Source of the DNA: JAJVID01 sp963743425
Lineage (GTDB): Bacteria; Acidobacteriota; Blastocatellia; RBC074
Direction: 5' to 3'
Length of the DNA: 64,000 nt
NCBI GenBank assembly: GCA_963743425.1
Contig: CAVUPU010000003.1
Span: forward strand, 186,001 to 250,000
Part shown: positions 43,055-52,321 of the stretch, one piece after another
Numbering within the stretch: position 1 is the first letter of the stretch
How the letters are laid out: each line of letters opens with the position of its first letter
The notes under the pieces: model-generated
The model's database searches: none
The model's input: only the letters and a program-made list of their open reading frames with translations
Told to the model about the DNA's origin: nothing
Position numbers and translations under genes: made by a program

Positions 43055-45337
43055 CTAAAAAGTCAGATTCACGCCTGTGTTGAGAGTCCAGACTTTGTTG
43101 ATGTTGTTGATTATGAATAACAGGTCGCGCGTGCGCGCGAAGCGATTGGCGTAGCGAATGAAAAACTGCGCTTGCACACGATTGGCGAAGAGTCGCTGCC
43201 AGCCTGGATGCTCTCCGTCCAGGCGATAAGACAATTGCGCGTCGCCTTCGATGGTGCGGCTGCTCGATGTCCGCGCCAGATCGCCCGCCCCGATGGTCGA
43301 AAGGTTGAGCGCGAAGGCCGCCCAGGGCGTCATTCGCCAGTTGGTGTTGACGGCGTAGCGCAGCGTGCGGTCCGTGCGTTGGAATTCGAAGCTATTCGCC
43401 TGCTCGTCGTTGACTTCGAAATTCACGTCGAGAGCCGGCGTAAGGTTGAGTCCCAGAGTCAGTCCGTGGATCAGATTCTCCAGGTCGGCGAGCTCGCGGC
43501 CCGGCTGGCGATTATCTTGCGACGAGCGATTGAACCGATAGCCGAGCCGCCATTTCGTAAATTGCCAATCGGCGCTCAGGTTGTAATTGAGGCTGATCTG
43601 ATCGGGGACGAGGTCAGGCCGGAATCCGCCATTGATGGGAATGGATGCGCCGAACTGATGGACGCGGTCAACCGTGAACCCGAGACGCGGCAGCCACTGA
43701 AACGATTGACTGTTCGCCTGTCCGTCTGTCTGACCGTTAGTCTGCCCATCTGATTGCCGCCTCCCGGCGATGAACGGAATGATCAGCGCCGACAGCGGCA
43801 TGTTTATGTTCACCGCCTCGCGCCGTGTCAGCGATTTCAAGATCGAAGGCACATTATCCAGATTGTCGTTGAATCGGGTGTGCGAGGCCGTGATGTTCAC
43901 TTCGCCGAAGGCGCCCACCAGTTCGAATTGATTTTGAAAACGATCGGCCTGTGTGATGGCGCCTACGCTGCGAAATAGAGGATCAACCTGTTCGTGCCGA
44001 ACATTGAAAGTCAGATTCGCATTCTGCAGCGAATTGAGTTTTACGTCTCGGAACAGAACCAGGCTGGCGTCAACGAATCGCGCTGAGCGCGTCGTCTCGC
44101 GCACTGGCTGGACATTCAGCCCTTGTTCGAGCAGCGGATCGGACGGGTTGGTAAAACGACTGCGCGCAAATCCGGCGTCGAGCTTGAAGCGGTTCTGCGG
44201 GTCGCTGGCGATCAGACGCAGGCTCCCTCCCGCGCTGCGTTCGGTGTCGGTCAGCGTCTGCTGGCTGAAGTTGTTGAGAGGCAGCAATGAACCGCTGAGC
44301 GCGCCGGCTTCGATCCGGAAACCCTGCGGGCGGGCGGGCAGAAACTCGAAGCCCAGCGCGCCGCTCAGGATTTGATGTTTGCGCCGGTTCAGGCCGAAGA
44401 AGTTGCTCCATCCAACGATGCTTGTGCCGTTGGCGGCGGAGGCCGTGAAATCCGCGCGCTTGCCCAAAGCTATTTTGGCGCTCATCCCGCGACTCGAAAA
44501 GCCGTTGATCAGATGGCGATGCGCTCCGAACGAGACGTGGCCCAGCGCGAAGCTCGATGCGCCGTGCTGGATTTGAACCAGGTAACTGGATAGATCAACA
44601 TTCGGCGCTCTTTGCCCCAACTCGCCGAACCGCAACGCTTCGTTTTGAAACGACGAGCCGGCCATCTCAAACCGATTCGACCAAACGAACGCGCCGCGCG
44701 TGAACGCCGCGCCGAGCGCCATCTGCCCGGTCAGATCGGTGAATGTTTCCCTGCCGGTTCCCAGAGGCGGTACGGGAAATACGCCCGAACCCGGCTGCGA
44801 TTTGAGGTTGAGAGAAAGGTTTTTGATCGGCTCGATCTTATCGAAGCCCCAACGTCTCTCCGGCGTTGGGGGCGCGTTGTTCGCGGAGGCGGCTTGAGCG
44901 TCGTTCGACGCGTCGCCGTTTGGCGAACCGGGCGCCGCAGCGCCATCGGTCGTCGCCGCATCGCTCGATCCATTGACCGTGGCGCCCGCGGCGACGCGCA
45001 GCGGAAACCGGGCGATCTCTTTCCACTGATTGCCGGCCAAAACCAGCCAGACCGTGACATCGCTTTCGCCGGACGGCAGAGGCAGCCGGGGGGTGTAAGA
45101 CACGTTGGCGGCCTCCATCATCAGCATCGCCGTGACGTCGGTATCGCCAATCAACACCGACAGGCTGCCATCAGCCGGTTGCAACGCCCGGCTGAGGGAC
45201 AGCTCGATCTTTTCGTTCGGCATGACCGAAGCTTTGCCGTCGAAAGCGGCTCGGATCGTCAGATCATCCGCCCTTGACGTGGTTGAAACACACAACAAGA
45301 TACAGATCGCAAACAAATTGATGACTGGCTGACGCAT
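43055..45337 (-). CDS. Large exported beta-rich, probably outer-membrane, protein (second gene)
   Basis: 760 aa, signal peptide (INLFAICILLCVSTTSRA). An Ig-like N-terminal domain (about 25-115) and an Asp/Ala-rich linker are followed by about 550 residues of alternating hydrophobic/polar strands ending in NTGVNLTF, a C-terminal Phe as in outer-membrane barrels. A Gln/Asn/Gly-rich insert (SDGQTNGQTDGQANSQ, about 545) lies in a loop and arises from DNA microrepeats. No family recognised; barrel assignment is inferred from strand pattern. Confidence 0.75.
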   Translation of the reverse strand: MRQPVINLFAICILLCVSTTSRADDLTIRAAFDGKASVMPNEKIELSLSRALQPADGSLSVLIGDTDVTAMLMMEAANVSYTPRLPLPSGESDVTVWLVLAGNQWKEIARFPLRVAAGATVNGSSDAATTDGAAAPGSPNGDASNDAQAASANNAPPTPERRWGFDKIEPIKNLSLNLKSQPGSGVFPVPPLGTGRETFTDLTGQMALGAAFTRGAFVWSNRFEMAGSSFQNEALRFGELGQRAPNVDLSSYLVQIQHGASSFALGHVSFGAHRHLINGFSSRGMSAKIALGKRADFTASAANGTSIVGWSNFFGLNRRKHQILSGALGFEFLPARPQGFRIEAGALSGSLLPLNNFSQQTLTDTERSAGGSLRLIASDPQNRFKLDAGFARSRFTNPSDPLLEQGLNVQPVRETTRSARFVDASLVLFRDVKLNSLQNANLTFNVRHEQVDPLFRSVGAITQADRFQNQFELVGAFGEVNITASHTRFNDNLDNVPSILKSLTRREAVNINMPLSALIIPFIAGRRQSDGQTNGQTDGQANSQSFQWLPRLGFTVDRVHQFGASIPINGGFRPDLVPDQISLNYNLSADWQFTKWRLGYRFNRSSQDNRQPGRELADLENLIHGLTLGLNLTPALDVNFEVNDEQANSFEFQRTDRTLRYAVNTNWRMTPWAAFALNLSTIGAGDLARTSSSRTIEGDAQLSYRLDGEHPGWQRLFANRVQAQFFIRYANRFARTRDLLFIINNINKVWTLNTGVNLTF

Positions 45338-45376
45338 AAGATTCCTCGTTGTTGAACCATCCTGAAAATCAACCTT

Positions 45377-46135
45377 TCACAACGCGGGCGCGAAAGTTAC
45401 TTTGACGCGGCCTTTGACTCTGACCGTGTTGTCGTTTTGAAGCCGCACGACGATGCGCTTCCCGCGTTCGATGTCGGCGGAGGTAATCTGCTGCTCGATT
45501 CGCAACGGGCTTTTCGCGGTGCGGCGCGCGTAGATGCGATCCATCCCCGGATGCTCCAGGCTGAGCGTCAGCGGCGAGGCTTCATTGGCCGCCGGCAAAT
45601 CGTTCTGCCATTCAGCCTCGACAGTCACGCGGCCTGGAGCAAGGACGCGCACGGGTATTTCCTGCGCATTGCCGGAGCCGAGCAGCGTAAATTGCGTGTC
45701 TTCGAGCGTGCGCGCCGCAGCCGGAACCGTGAGGCGCAACTTTCCTGATACTTCACGGCGTGTCGCCGCCGCGCTGTTAACGATCTTGGCGCTCCACCTG
45801 GCCGGCGAATCGGAGTTGAACTTATCGGCTTCCGCTTCGGCGATTGCGTATTCGATCCGCAGCGGGCTATGGCCTTCGCGTCGCGCAGCCTCGCTGCCGT
45901 CAGGGCGGACGAGCGCGATGTGAAGCGGATACGCGCCGCTTTGCTGGACGTTCCAGGACCCTTCGATGACGATGCGTCCCGCGCTGAAGACCTGAAAGCT
46001 TGCGCTGAACTCGCTGCGCGCGTCCGACGAGAGAGCGAATGGCATCTCGATCGTACGCGTGTTCGCCCATATCGCCAGGCTAAGTAAATTGAGCCAGGGG
46101 ATCAACAAAAATGCTTTTCTTCCGACCCGGTCCAT
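45377..46135 (-). CDS. Exported beta-sandwich protein (first gene of the surface set)
   Basis: 252 aa from ATG 46135, where a signal-like segment begins (AFLLIPWLNLLSLAIWA). The open frame extends upstream but overlaps the end of the next gene. It contains two similar halves (FSAGRIVIEGSWNVQQSGAY and LAPGRVTVEAEWQNDLPAA; each ends with SPLRIE), suggesting an internally duplicated domain. It is 39 bp before the beta-barrel gene. Likely envelope structural protein; role unknown. Confidence 0.7.
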   Translation of the reverse strand: MDRVGRKAFLLIPWLNLLSLAIWANTRTIEMPFALSSDARSEFSASFQVFSAGRIVIEGSWNVQQSGAYPLHIALVRPDGSEAARREGHSPLRIEYAIAEAEADKFNSDSPARWSAKIVNSAAATRREVSGKLRLTVPAAARTLEDTQFTLLGSGNAQEIPVRVLAPGRVTVEAEWQNDLPAANEASPLTLSLEHPGMDRIYARRTAKSPLRIEQQITSADIERGKRIVVRLQNDNTVRVKGRVKVTFAPAL

Positions 46136-46223
46136 AATCCTGCCCCCATCATTAAGCGCAAGGCTGCTTACCGCAGCAGCGCCTGCCCTGCGACAGGCGT
46201 TGCTGTGGTGTGTGGTCGGCCAA

Positions 46224-47243
46224 TTAAAGTGGTAAAAGCAGACAGGCGGCTTCATCAACCACGTATGCCGCCCAGCAGCCGGCTTCGCGAAAGAAGTCCC
46301 CGTTGGCATTTCTGAGGCACCTCCTGCGGTCGTTTTTCGCCTCCGTGCGACACTCGCCCATTTGCGATACGCCGGTATCAGGGTCTTCCTCAAGGTCATC
46401 CGCTTTTTCCTCCGCATATTTGACGATTACGTACGCGAGCGCCGCCAGTGCGATCCCCGCTAGGACACCGCCTGTAATCGGATCGAACTGGGGCGGCTCG
46501 CTACTGGACGCATCTGTCCGGACGGACGAGGTGGTCAGAGTATCCGCCGGCGCTGAGTGATAGCTGAAGGCTGGAATGAAGGGATTCGACCGCGACTTCC
46601 CGCCCGGAGGCCTGAGAGCAAAAGCGGCCGCCACGTCTTTCCCCGGCGCCGAGTTTGGCGACGAAAACGAGATGCCTCTTTGTTTGGATACCTGTTGTAA
46701 CCGGGCGCCGACCCGTTTCAGCATTGCAGCGTCGCCATCGAACTGCCGCTTGAGCGTAGTCTTCAGATCGTTGAACCCCCCAATTCTGCTGAGCGAGAGT
46801 GATTTGCTCTTTATCTGAGCGACAACACCCTTAGCCGTGAGACGGCTTGCTTCGGCCCTCACGCCGGTTTTGAAAGAGGAAAGGTTTATAGCCACCGTGA
46901 ACCCTTTGCCGAACACCATGCTGTCCGCGATTTCATTCCTCTGCAAAATATCTATAGCCCTCTTCACATCGGCTTCGGTCTTGAGCGGGGCCTGTTCGAG
47001 GGCGCTGATGTTTCGGATCGCCGTGTCGTACTTGGTGGCGTTTGTCTGGTGAAGAGTTTGTTTCGCGTTGGCCCTGTCAAAAATGGGCCGGAGTCTCTGG
47101 AGTCTCTGGGCATTGGTTTCTTGCGCCCTGGCTGCGGCGCCGCGCATGGGCGCAATCGGGGTGATCACGCCGAAGTTAAAGCAGAAGGCCGTGATCACCA
47201 GGGCCTTCACGGTTCGACTGATGGTTACTGTTTTGCTTTTCAT
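46224..47243 (-). CDS. Exported/membrane protein of unknown function preceded by motif C
   Basis: 339 aa. Signal-like N-terminus (VKALVITAFCFNFGVITPIA) and a helical middle (about 40-190). A C-terminal membrane helix (ITGGVLAGIALAALAYVIVK, about 265-285) is followed by a short Cys-rich tail (GECRTEAKNDRRRC ... GCWAAYVVDEAACLLL). Four or more Cys suggest a disulfide or metal knot. Start ATG 47243 has TAGGAGAC upstream. A 25-nt motif shared with the ECF sigma gene lies 135 bp before the start. Confidence 0.7.
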   Translation of the reverse strand: MKSKTVTISRTVKALVITAFCFNFGVITPIAPMRGAAARAQETNAQRLQRLRPIFDRANAKQTLHQTNATKYDTAIRNISALEQAPLKTEADVKRAIDILQRNEIADSMVFGKGFTVAINLSSFKTGVRAEASRLTAKGVVAQIKSKSLSLSRIGGFNDLKTTLKRQFDGDAAMLKRVGARLQQVSKQRGISFSSPNSAPGKDVAAAFALRPPGGKSRSNPFIPAFSYHSAPADTLTTSSVRTDASSSEPPQFDPITGGVLAGIALAALAYVIVKYAEEKADDLEEDPDTGVSQMGECRTEAKNDRRRCLRNANGDFFREAGCWAAYVVDEAACLLLPL

Positions 47244-47377
47244 AATTGTCTCCTATGAAGCCTCGCCGAATAACGACGAAGCGTTGAATGTTAGTCGGCC
47301 CTGTCTGCGAGCAGGCTGACAGGCGAGTGTGAAAAGACGGCTTGAGTTTGGAAGGCCGCCTCTCGTTCAATCATATC

Positions 47378-47402
47378 TGGCGGATTGAGGCGAAACGTTT
47401 GG
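47378..47402 (-). promoter_or_regulatory. Motif C: candidate ECF-sigma promoter
   Basis: CCAAA-N14-CCGCCA read on the minus strand, with TTTC at positions 8-11 and an A/T tract upstream. The same 25-nt arrangement is found at 48793-48817 and 57858-57882. It lies 135 bp before the ATG of the 339-aa exported protein. Confidence 0.5.
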
Positions 47403-47421
47403 AGAATTTTTGTGACTATGC

Positions 47422-48384
47422 TTAATGAGTAATAAGCGGGGTTCCACAAGAGTTGCAGAATTTCGTACCCTGTTCTGCTATCTGCTTACAGGTTGGGCAG
47501 GATATTGTTTTCATCATCTGGCCGGCGGCAGGGTAATTCCCGGCTAAGATGTTATTATACTCCGGGCTATTGACCCATTCATCTAAAGCTCTCGCGCGCT
47601 CGACAGGGAATGGATGAGAGGCTTGCGAGTTAGCCATAAAACGATAGAAGCGGTCCATCATGGTTTGATCAAGACCTTCCTTGTAAGCGCGCGCCTGGTT
47701 GAGGAATTGCTCGGCATCCAACCACTGCGCATGCCGTTTCGTTCCACCGGCCAGCTTCATGAGCATCGTTACGCATGGGCGAACATCCTGCATCACGAGC
47801 AATGCGGCTCTATCGGCGCTGAGTTCAGCCCGCCGGTCCCAGGCTAATAAACCGGCCTCGATACCTGCGCCGACTAATCCTCCAACTCCCATTGTCGCTT
47901 TGCCAACCATTTCGAGAAGAGGCTTAATACCGCGGGCCATTATTTTGTAAAGCACATGGCCGCACTTGATATGTCCAAGCTCATGCGCGATCACTGCCAT
48001 CACTTCGCTATCCTCCATCATTTCCAGCAATCCGGTCTCCAATATAATGAAGGGGTGAGTATGCCCCGAAGTGTAAGCATTGACCCCGCCTTGCTGCGCA
48101 TATAGCTCCGGCTCAGGCACATCGAGGATGGAGCAACATTCGACCAACATGGCGTAATGCCTCGACATTTGTCTTGGCCCAATGCGTATTGCGCCACCGA
48201 TATGGTTAACGTACTCTATGCGCTCAAGGCCATACTCAAGTACCTTTTTGACAAGCCAATCAAACCCCTTGATTTTCTTGAGATTCTCAGTTGCCTGCTT
48301 ATCCAATGGGTGCTGAAAAGCGGAAGCGGGGAGACCTGTTAGCGGCGCCCGCTTTGGCGTTGGGATAATCGCCGTATTTTCCAT
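47422..48384 (-). CDS. M48-family metallopeptidase with C-terminal zinc ribbon
   Basis: 320 aa. Zinc motif VIAHELGHIKCGH (HExxH, about 134-138) and a downstream Glu in ELSADRAALLVM (about 190) define the M48 (HtpX/Ste24) family. A C-terminal zinc ribbon CPTCKQIAEQGTKFCNSCG (about 295-315) is present. No signal peptide or strong membrane helix, except a weak hydrophobic stretch (about 160-180), so it may be cytoplasmic or peripheral. An IS-derived mini-element sits directly before its start, separating it from the likely promoter (motif B). Confidence 0.88.
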   Translation of the reverse strand: MENTAIIPTPKRAPLTGLPASAFQHPLDKQATENLKKIKGFDWLVKKVLEYGLERIEYVNHIGGAIRIGPRQMSRHYAMLVECCSILDVPEPELYAQQGGVNAYTSGHTHPFIILETGLLEMMEDSEVMAVIAHELGHIKCGHVLYKIMARGIKPLLEMVGKATMGVGGLVGAGIEAGLLAWDRRAELSADRAALLVMQDVRPCVTMLMKLAGGTKRHAQWLDAEQFLNQARAYKEGLDQTMMDRFYRFMANSQASHPFPVERARALDEWVNSPEYNNILAGNYPAAGQMMKTISCPTCKQIAEQGTKFCNSCGTPLITH

Positions 48385-48396
48385 AAGTTCCGCGAA

Positions 48397-48766
48397 AGGG
48401 GACTGCCTGCTTTAGCTGGCAGGGGAATTTCGTATCGTGCAGCAGCGTAGCGCAGCACGATCCCCTCTCACGCCTCCCTTCTTTTGTGGTAGAATCCGCC
48501 CAATACGGTAGCCTTTGTTTCGGCAGCTTGAATCGCTACGAAAGCCAGCTACGCGGCTCTTTGAAACTCTAAGTAGGGAGTTGTTGGAGGAAGTCCCCAA
48601 CGTAAAACTTAGAACACCTAAGTAGAGAAACAATCGAATCTCTCTGAGATTCACGGCCCGGACGGGGCCTTTACGAGCCAACGTAGAACAGTAGTTCATG
48701 CGTTTCGTAAGAAGCCGCTGTTAAAGCATCCGGCATAAGAAGCCGCCTGCTTTAGCTGGCGGAGTC
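48397..48766 (+). mobile_element. Candidate IS200/IS605-derived mini-element without a gene
   Basis: Both ends carry the same stem-loop core GCCTGCTTTAGCTGGC: left hairpin 48403-48422, right hairpin 48743-48762 followed by GGAGTCGTCAC. The structure AAGCC-stem-TTTA-stem-GGAGTCGTCA is typical of TnpB-element right ends, and the left core is followed by GGGGAATTTCGTA as at left ends. About 340 bp between holds no ORF that looks real but has RNA-like hairpins. It resembles a palindrome-associated, non-autonomous element. Confidence 0.5.
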
Positions 48767-48792
48767 GTCACTGAAACACCTCCTCCTATTAC

Positions 48793-48817
48793 TGGCGGTT
48801 CGAGGCGAAATATTTGG
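48793..48817 (-). promoter_or_regulatory. Motif B: candidate ECF-sigma promoter, separated from the M48 gene
   Basis: CCAAA-N14-CCGCCA on the minus strand. It is followed by AGGAGGAGGTG (a ribosome-site-like sequence) and then, after about 25 bp, by the mini-element. Without the element the M48 gene would lie about 40-70 bp downstream, comparable with the other copies being ahead of genes. Confidence 0.45.
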
Positions 48818-48850
48818 AGAAAATATTCGAGATTTGCTTTTGATTAAGCG

Positions 48851-51800
48851 TTAGCGCCAATCACCTTGAAGAATGAAGGCTCCCCAACGGTAAGGAATGG
48901 CGTTTGGCTCTGTCTTCCACATAGCTATTTGCGCCGCTCGAAGCGCGGCGGCGGGACGCATTCCATCCTTCAGCATCCGCTGGTAAAACAGCTTCATCAG
49001 GTTGGCTGTGGCTTGATCGTTCACATTCCATAGACTGGCCACCACGCGTGGCGCTCCGGCGTGCATAAATCCGCGCGTCAACCCGATCAATCCTTCACCG
49101 TTGACTTCCTGCCCCAGCGCGGTCTGGCAACCGCTCAACACGACGAGATCGGCGTTGAGCTTCAGGTTGTAAATTTCGTGAAGTCGTAGAAAACCGTTGC
49201 GCGGCTGCCCCAGATCATCAACCAGCGAAAAGACCAGGCCGGATAGGGCAGGGGTTTTATTGTTGAGCAGACCATGCGTGGCGAAATGCAGAATGCGGTA
49301 TTCGCCGAGTTTCCCGCTCAGCGCCAGCCGCCGGTCGGCCGCAAAATCCAAGGCTCGGAGCCGCTCGGAAGCCGGCAGCAATCCGGTGATCGCTTCGGCC
49401 TCCTGGCGGCTGAAATGCAACCGTCTGAAACCCTGTACGCCAGAGTCCGTCGCCGATCTTTCAACGTCACTGACAATTTTTGCCATTATTGCAGGGTTCC
49501 CAGTGTTCCCGCCTTGATCCGGCCTCAGAACTGATTTGATCTTTGTTTGGGCATTGAGTCCCACTCGCGCGTCCTCGCTGCCGAAGACTGGGTCAGCCAG
49601 AACGGCCAATGCGTGAGGGGCGGCGGAGCGGCCGGTTCTGATCCGCCGCAGCGTCGCCAGCACCGAAGCCGAAGGCAGTGTGACAACCTCATGATTGGCG
49701 ATGAGCGGAACGTAGGATTGCGGATTGGGACTCTGGGATTGCGGATTGCGGATTCGTTTTGTATCTCTGTCTCCTTGTCTCTCGCTCTCCCGCTCTCCCG
49801 CTCCCTCGCTCTCCGGCTCGGGGAGTACGCCAAATGGGATGTATTGCAGTATGCCGTCGCCGACAATCAGCAGGCGTTTATTGCCGAGGTTTCCCGCCAC
49901 AGGGCCGAGGACCATCTGGCTCAATTCTCGCGCGGCCTGATCGAATTCGGCTTTCCGCCTGGTTTGCCGCGCATGCTTCTCCTTAAGCGTTTCACCATCT
50001 GGAGGCTGATTGCGCGAAGCGAGCAATTCCTGAACGCGCCGCGCGGCTTGATTGATTTTCTGAGTGTGAGGAAGCCAGTAACTGTTGATCGAGTTCGCGG
50101 TGACCAACCATAAATAGCCGCGCGCCTGGCCCAGCATATACTCGAGCATGATAGTTTCGTCGTCGAGCAATTGCCGCTGGATTTCGGAGGGGCCGAGGGG
50201 AGCAGACATTTTCAGCGCGGCGTACTGAGGGTGGCTGGCGCGGATTTCCGCGTCTAGCAGATTCCTCAGCCGGAGCAGTTCTTCTATTTCCTTTTCGATC
50301 TCCACCAGTTTTTCGGCCTGTCTGCGGCTGAGCGCTTGCGCGCGGCGGTTTTCCGCTGATTCGAGTTTCAGTTGATGTTCTTTGAGCCGGGTCAGATATC
50401 CGGCGTCAACCCCCTGGCTCAATTCGATTCTCGATTCGGACAGCAATTCGAGCAGCGTGCGGAGGCGGTACTGCTCGCTGGCCCGCAAGGCTAAGCTGTC
50501 GTACCCAGCCAGCGGATTCTCTCGATGAAGCTGCATCAGCGCGTGAGCCTGCATTTTATAAACCAGTGTCGTCCATGGCTGCGACAAGATGCGATGTTCC
50601 GGGCTGGCGATTCCCGCACGGATCTTTTCCGCGATGGCGATGGCCTGATCAATCTCCTTTAGCGCCAATTCAGATTGATTCAACATCAGATGCGCCTCAG
50701 CCTTGCCGGCCAGCGAGCTAACTTCCATTCTCATATCGCGGTCCTCGCGGATGAGCGGCAGCGCACGTTGGCACCATTCCAGCGCCAGTTGAAATTCTTC
50801 CGGCGCTTGTTTGATCTGCCCTCGCTTGAGGTGGGATAACGCAATGTTGCTTAGAATGCCGGCGTCTGTGCGCAGATATTTTCCATTAACTCTGTCCCCG
50901 AGCGCCGTTTTGAATAACTCGAGCGATTTATCCGGGTCGCCTTTTTCAAAGTATAGAAGGCCCAGGTTGTTGAGTGTCTTTGATTCTTCGACGCGGTTGC
51001 CGATCTCGCGCCAGAACCGCAAAGCGCGTTCGTAGCAAGCGAGCGCCTGGTCATAATCACGCAGGCTCCAATACTGAATCCCAAGATTATTGAGCGTCTG
51101 CGCGGCGCCATAGCGGTTGCCTGTCTTTTCAGCAAGTTCGATTGATTGAGTGTAGTAGCTCAGCGAATTTTGCACATCGAACAGATTGGAGTAGGCCGCG
51201 CCCATCATGTTGAGCGCCCTGGCGACGCCATAACCGTTACCGGTTTCGCGGAACAGCGCGAGAGACTCCTGCAGCAAGTTGATGGCCCGTTGTTGCTCAT
51301 CGAGCCTGATGTGAAGCCACGCCATGCTGGACAGCGTATAAGCGTACATCACCTTATCGCCTGAAGCGCGCGCCAGCGGCAGCGACAGTTGGTAGGCGTC
51401 CAGCGCCAGATTCGCCGCGCCCATCTCCGTGTGAATGAGCGCGATAGCGGTCAGGGATTGCGCCAGATCACGCCCGATGCCGAGCGATTGTCTGATGGTC
51501 AGCGCAGGCTGGTAATATTCAAGCGCCTTCCGGTAATCACCGAGATTGTGCCAACCCCAGCCGATGCCGCTGAGCGATCTGGCTTCATAACGCCGATCTC
51601 CCAGCTCGCGGGCTATCGGGAGCGCCTGCGCGTAAAGCTCAATAAAACGCCGAAATTTCTGTTGCCTTTCATTGACTACTCCGAGATGAATCAGAGTCTT
51701 CATTTCATAGTGACGTTCGTCCAACTCGCGCCATCGCTGCAGCGCGGCCTCATACATCGCAGCGGCCTGTGGCAGCGAATCCGCCTTTCCGAGCTGCAAC

Positions 51801-52279
51801 AATTGCGTCGCTTCTGAAAACATCCTTTCGGCGTCCACGTATTGCAAGTCGCGAGGCGTAGACGCGCGCCAATCATCAACTCTGATTTTGTATCGCGCGC
51901 GCGCCGCTTTGGGATCAGCGGCGCTGACCTTCAGTTGGTAGGCTCCATCTGTTTCGGCTATCAGCGAGAGATGCTCAGGCTCGTGTTGTGGGTAATTGTT
52001 GACTTCCGCCGACGGCTGACCATCCGGTTTGAGCAGGACCAGGACGGCGTCCACAGCGGGCTGTTCGACGACTATCCGCGCAAACTGACCGGCGACGAGC
52101 GGCAGCAGGTAAACGTGCTTTTCATCTCCACCGATCTCTCTTTCGATCACTGCTCCCAAAGTCAGAGTGGATTGAGGCTGGCGCCAAAGCGCGCCCGAAG
52201 AACCGGCAAACAAACAAACAATGGAGAAACAAAATACCAGCGCGAGCGGCGCCACTCGACGAAGCCCCACATGGGTCAT
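48851..52279 (-). CDS. Exported TPR-CHAT protein 1
   Basis: 1,142 aa. Signal peptide (LALVFCFSIVCLFAGSSGA). A PPC-like beta domain (about 35-130) is followed by about ten TPRs (about 140-560), a helical coiled region (about 600-720), then the caspase-like CHAT domain (about 790-1142), with His in LHFATHGLLNNK (about 1004) and Cys in VVLSGCQTALGQE (about 1048). CHAT domains are proteases related to separase and caspases. An in-frame repeat-derived insert (GERESERQGDRDTKRIRNPQ, about residue 830) lies in a loop. Tandem paralogue of CHAT2 upstream, 42 bp apart. Confidence 0.92.
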   Translation of the reverse strand: MTHVGLRRVAPLALVFCFSIVCLFAGSSGALWRQPQSTLTLGAVIEREIGGDEKHVYLLPLVAGQFARIVVEQPAVDAVLVLLKPDGQPSAEVNNYPQHEPEHLSLIAETDGAYQLKVSAADPKAARARYKIRVDDWRASTPRDLQYVDAERMFSEATQLLQLGKADSLPQAAAMYEAALQRWRELDERHYEMKTLIHLGVVNERQQKFRRFIELYAQALPIARELGDRRYEARSLSGIGWGWHNLGDYRKALEYYQPALTIRQSLGIGRDLAQSLTAIALIHTEMGAANLALDAYQLSLPLARASGDKVMYAYTLSSMAWLHIRLDEQQRAINLLQESLALFRETGNGYGVARALNMMGAAYSNLFDVQNSLSYYTQSIELAEKTGNRYGAAQTLNNLGIQYWSLRDYDQALACYERALRFWREIGNRVEESKTLNNLGLLYFEKGDPDKSLELFKTALGDRVNGKYLRTDAGILSNIALSHLKRGQIKQAPEEFQLALEWCQRALPLIREDRDMRMEVSSLAGKAEAHLMLNQSELALKEIDQAIAIAEKIRAGIASPEHRILSQPWTTLVYKMQAHALMQLHRENPLAGYDSLALRASEQYRLRTLLELLSESRIELSQGVDAGYLTRLKEHQLKLESAENRRAQALSRRQAEKLVEIEKEIEELLRLRNLLDAEIRASHPQYAALKMSAPLGPSEIQRQLLDDETIMLEYMLGQARGYLWLVTANSINSYWLPHTQKINQAARRVQELLASRNQPPDGETLKEKHARQTRRKAEFDQAARELSQMVLGPVAGNLGNKRLLIVGDGILQYIPFGVLPEPESEGAGERESERQGDRDTKRIRNPQSQSPNPQSYVPLIANHEVVTLPSASVLATLRRIRTGRSAAPHALAVLADPVFGSEDARVGLNAQTKIKSVLRPDQGGNTGNPAIMAKIVSDVERSATDSGVQGFRRLHFSRQEAEAITGLLPASERLRALDFAADRRLALSGKLGEYRILHFATHGLLNNKTPALSGLVFSLVDDLGQPRNGFLRLHEIYNLKLNADLVVLSGCQTALGQEVNGEGLIGLTRGFMHAGAPRVVASLWNVNDQATANLMKLFYQRMLKDGMRPAAALRAAQIAMWKTEPNAIPYRWGAFILQGDWR

Positions 52280-52321
52280 AATTTGTTCACCTCTTCAGCG
52301 AAGATAATTTCAGATCTTCCG

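Noticed and set aside
48412..48699. 95-aa minus-strand ORF in the mini-element
   Set aside because: It crosses the hairpin ends of the element and has no domain; the region looks like RNA or element-end sequence.
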